The notes beneath the pieces are model-generated. The model saw nothing but the letters and a program-made list of their open reading frames with translations, made no database searches and was not told the origin of the DNA. The position numbers were made by a program, and so were the translations under genes. From Eustoma russellianum (taxonomy: Eukaryota; Streptophyta; Magnoliopsida; Gentianales; Gentianaceae), in NCBI GenBank assembly GCA_036186865.1, contig AP025048.1, positions 30,296,870 through 30,360,869 on the forward strand: a stretch of DNA of 64,000 bases, given 5' to 3'. This document shows, in pieces, positions 62,505-64,000 of the stretch (the stretch's first letter is position 1; each line of letters opens with the position of its first letter).

Positions 62505-62615
62505 AACGCGCTTGGAGGCAGCACATGTAGCACACGCGCGGCGGCCACAAGAGGCGCGTGTGGCTCACGCACGCCCTGAGTGGCGCGTGTATGTCACGCA
62601 CTGACGTGTTCAGTG
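62505..62615. repeat. GC-rich GCGCGTGT/CACGCAC short repeats in the LTR
   Basis: Several imperfect units with GGCGCGTGT and TCACGCAC words, some mutually inverted. The position in the LTR, a few hundred bases after the leader block, is comparable to the CGATCGATC cassette in the LTR at 1276-3048. Confidence 0.65.
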
Positions 62616-62754
62616 TCAAAGTGTTCGGGATGTTAGATGGAGTTTGATGGAATTGGTTTGAGGTAAATCGGAGTTAAAACGAAAAAGATGTGAATTTTTA
62701 AAAGAAATTAGAATTTTAAATGAAATAAAGGAAAAAGAAAAAAATATAAAAATG

Positions 62755-62998
62755 GTGGCAGGCCTGGCCTGTTGCGGTAGCCAGGCCTACGGTTTCAATT
62801 TCAGCAGGCCAGAGTTCTTGGCCCAATTCTGGCAATTTACTAAAAAAAAAGGGGCAAAGGGCTGCAGGCCGCTGGACAGCGGGCCGACCCAAATCACGTC
62901 GGAAATAAAAAAAATGTTGTCTGGCACCTGGCAGGCCAGTGGGCCACGGCTGCCAGCGGACCAGATTGTGCAGGAGGGCCAGTTTGTGTAACAGGGCC
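62755..62998. repeat. GGCC-rich short-repeat block in the LTR
   Basis: Contains repeated CAGGCC/GGGCC words. A perfect 9-bp inverted repeat AGGCCTGGC (62760-62768) and GCCAGGCCT (62780-62788) encloses an 11-nt loop. Confidence 0.65.
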
Positions 62999-64000
62999 GA
63001 AAAAAATAATAAGGAGCCTGTTCCTATGCTAAAATGTTAATTAATTTAAATAAAGAAGTTTTTTAATTTATTAATTAATTGGACTCAGTAAATAAAACAA
63101 AAGAAAATAGAATAATGGAAAAAAATATATTTATATACACTAACAAACTGAGGGCCGAGGAAAAAAATGTATGAATGAAATTTATATGTTATATATAATT
63201 AATTAATATAATAGTAGCTACGCTTTAAAAATAAGAGAAAATTTAGAAACCCATTAAATAAATTAAAATAAAAGAAATAAAAAAATAACAAAGGAAGATA
63301 AAAATATTTAAATAAAAGAATAAAGTGCTTGAAAGCCTAGGGAAAATAAAATAAGGCGTAGAAACCTAAAATAAAGTCTAGAAATATAAAATAACGGTAG
63401 AAGATAAAATACAATAATGAACCCGACTCAATATAGGGTAACTACGCAATATAGGGAATACACAACATAGAAAGGAGCATGCAACATAGGAGAAACAGAA
63501 GCGTGAAAGTGTGAAGTATTCATGGCACAAGCATTGCATTTGGCCTATGAGCCGTGTGGTCCGACGGGACGTGTGGTCTGACGAGGCGTGTGATGGGTGT
63601 TGGTAATAACGGTTACCTTCACCTAATAGGACACGGGACATGCATAGAATAACATGGAAAAGAAAGAGCATAGCATGCGGTATTAAATGATTGCGTGTGA
63701 CACGAAGATAGAAGAGCATGCATCATGAAGTTGCGCAATGCATTTGTTATTATTGTGAGTTATCTGATCTTGTTAATCAGTTGTTTCAGTGCTACGTTTC
63801 AGTGCTACAATCCCTTTTCGGGAGAGACGGGTAACCTACGAGTGACTCCCATCACTCACCCCCACCTCCCCTCCACAGGTGAGCAGGATTATGAGTATAT
63901 ATGTTTATCGAGGATGGGACAGATTACGCGAGCCGAGGAGAGTGAGCTGGGCTCGAGACGGAATCTTGTTGACCGGGAGCTTGTTTCTTGGGATAGTCAG

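Larger units (their letters stand above)
61941..64000 (+). repeat. Ty3-type LTR, running off the window
   Basis: Begins TGTAACACATG at the point where the SIRE pol stops. A C-rich block (62020-62110) and a purine-rich leader (62170-62250) follow, ending in AGAGGTAGGTTAC. The 63800-63960 stretch (ACTCCCATCACTCACCCCC, ACAGGTGAGCAGGATTATGA) matches 2595-2660 of the first Ty3 LTR. Termini and target duplication cannot be checked because the right end is missing; it may be a solo LTR or the start of a full element. Confidence 0.7.

Overview
This is a nuclear genome window from a eudicot-like flowering plant. It is AT-rich, holds two intron-bearing protein genes with canonical GT..AG introns, and is otherwise filled with plant LTR retrotransposons, RTE-type LINEs, SINE-like elements, MITEs and microsatellites. 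I saw no bacterial or organellar signature. The species cannot be named from the sequence.

Host genes. (1) 13128-22690 (+): a complete 13-exon gene for a chloroplast phytyl ester synthase (PES1/PES2 family, 714 aa). Every splice phase closes, and it has an alpha/beta-hydrolase half and an acyltransferase half. (2) 30704-34964 (+): a complete 7-exon gene for an N-myristoylation-type CDK-like kinase (579 aa, At1g54610 family). In Arabidopsis the corresponding loci, At1g54570 and At1g54610, are also close neighbours, so this looks like conserved microsynteny, with retroelements filling the gap here.

Left part, 1-12.7 kb. The C-terminal pol and 3' LTR of a decayed Tekay-like Ty3 element sit inside an RTE LINE. 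Next comes a tandemly duplicated block of about 1.2 kb. Copy A carries a heavily decayed Ty1/copia element with a 1.15-kb array of mini-hairpin repeats. Copy B carries two foldback MITEs and microsatellites. Copy B ends about 450 bp upstream of the PES start codon.

Middle, 22.7-36 kb. An antisense 5'-truncated RTE LINE, an unassigned AT-rich tract, a probable antisense Ty3 LTR remnant, a dispersed repeat, a tRNA-derived SINE, the kinase gene, and a ~135-bp inverted repeat behind it.

Right part, 36-64 kb. A young, nearly intact Angela/BARE-type copia element (36656-45411, target duplication ACTAA) is inserted in the RNase H region of an older copia fragment. It is followed by a decayed SIRE/Maximus-type copia element. 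The gag of that element contains three solo LTRs nested in one another: SIRE-type in gag, a second SIRE-type in the first (duplication ACATT), and a 3.4-kb Tekay-type in the second (duplication CATAT). The SIRE element is cut at its 3' side by another Tekay-type LTR that runs off the window.

No new multi-gene defence or metabolic system was found. The most notable structures are the nested solo LTRs, the hairpin-rich leader of the young copia element, the mini-hairpin minisatellite, the inverted repeat behind the kinase gene, and CGATCGATC-type cassettes recurring in unrelated elements.
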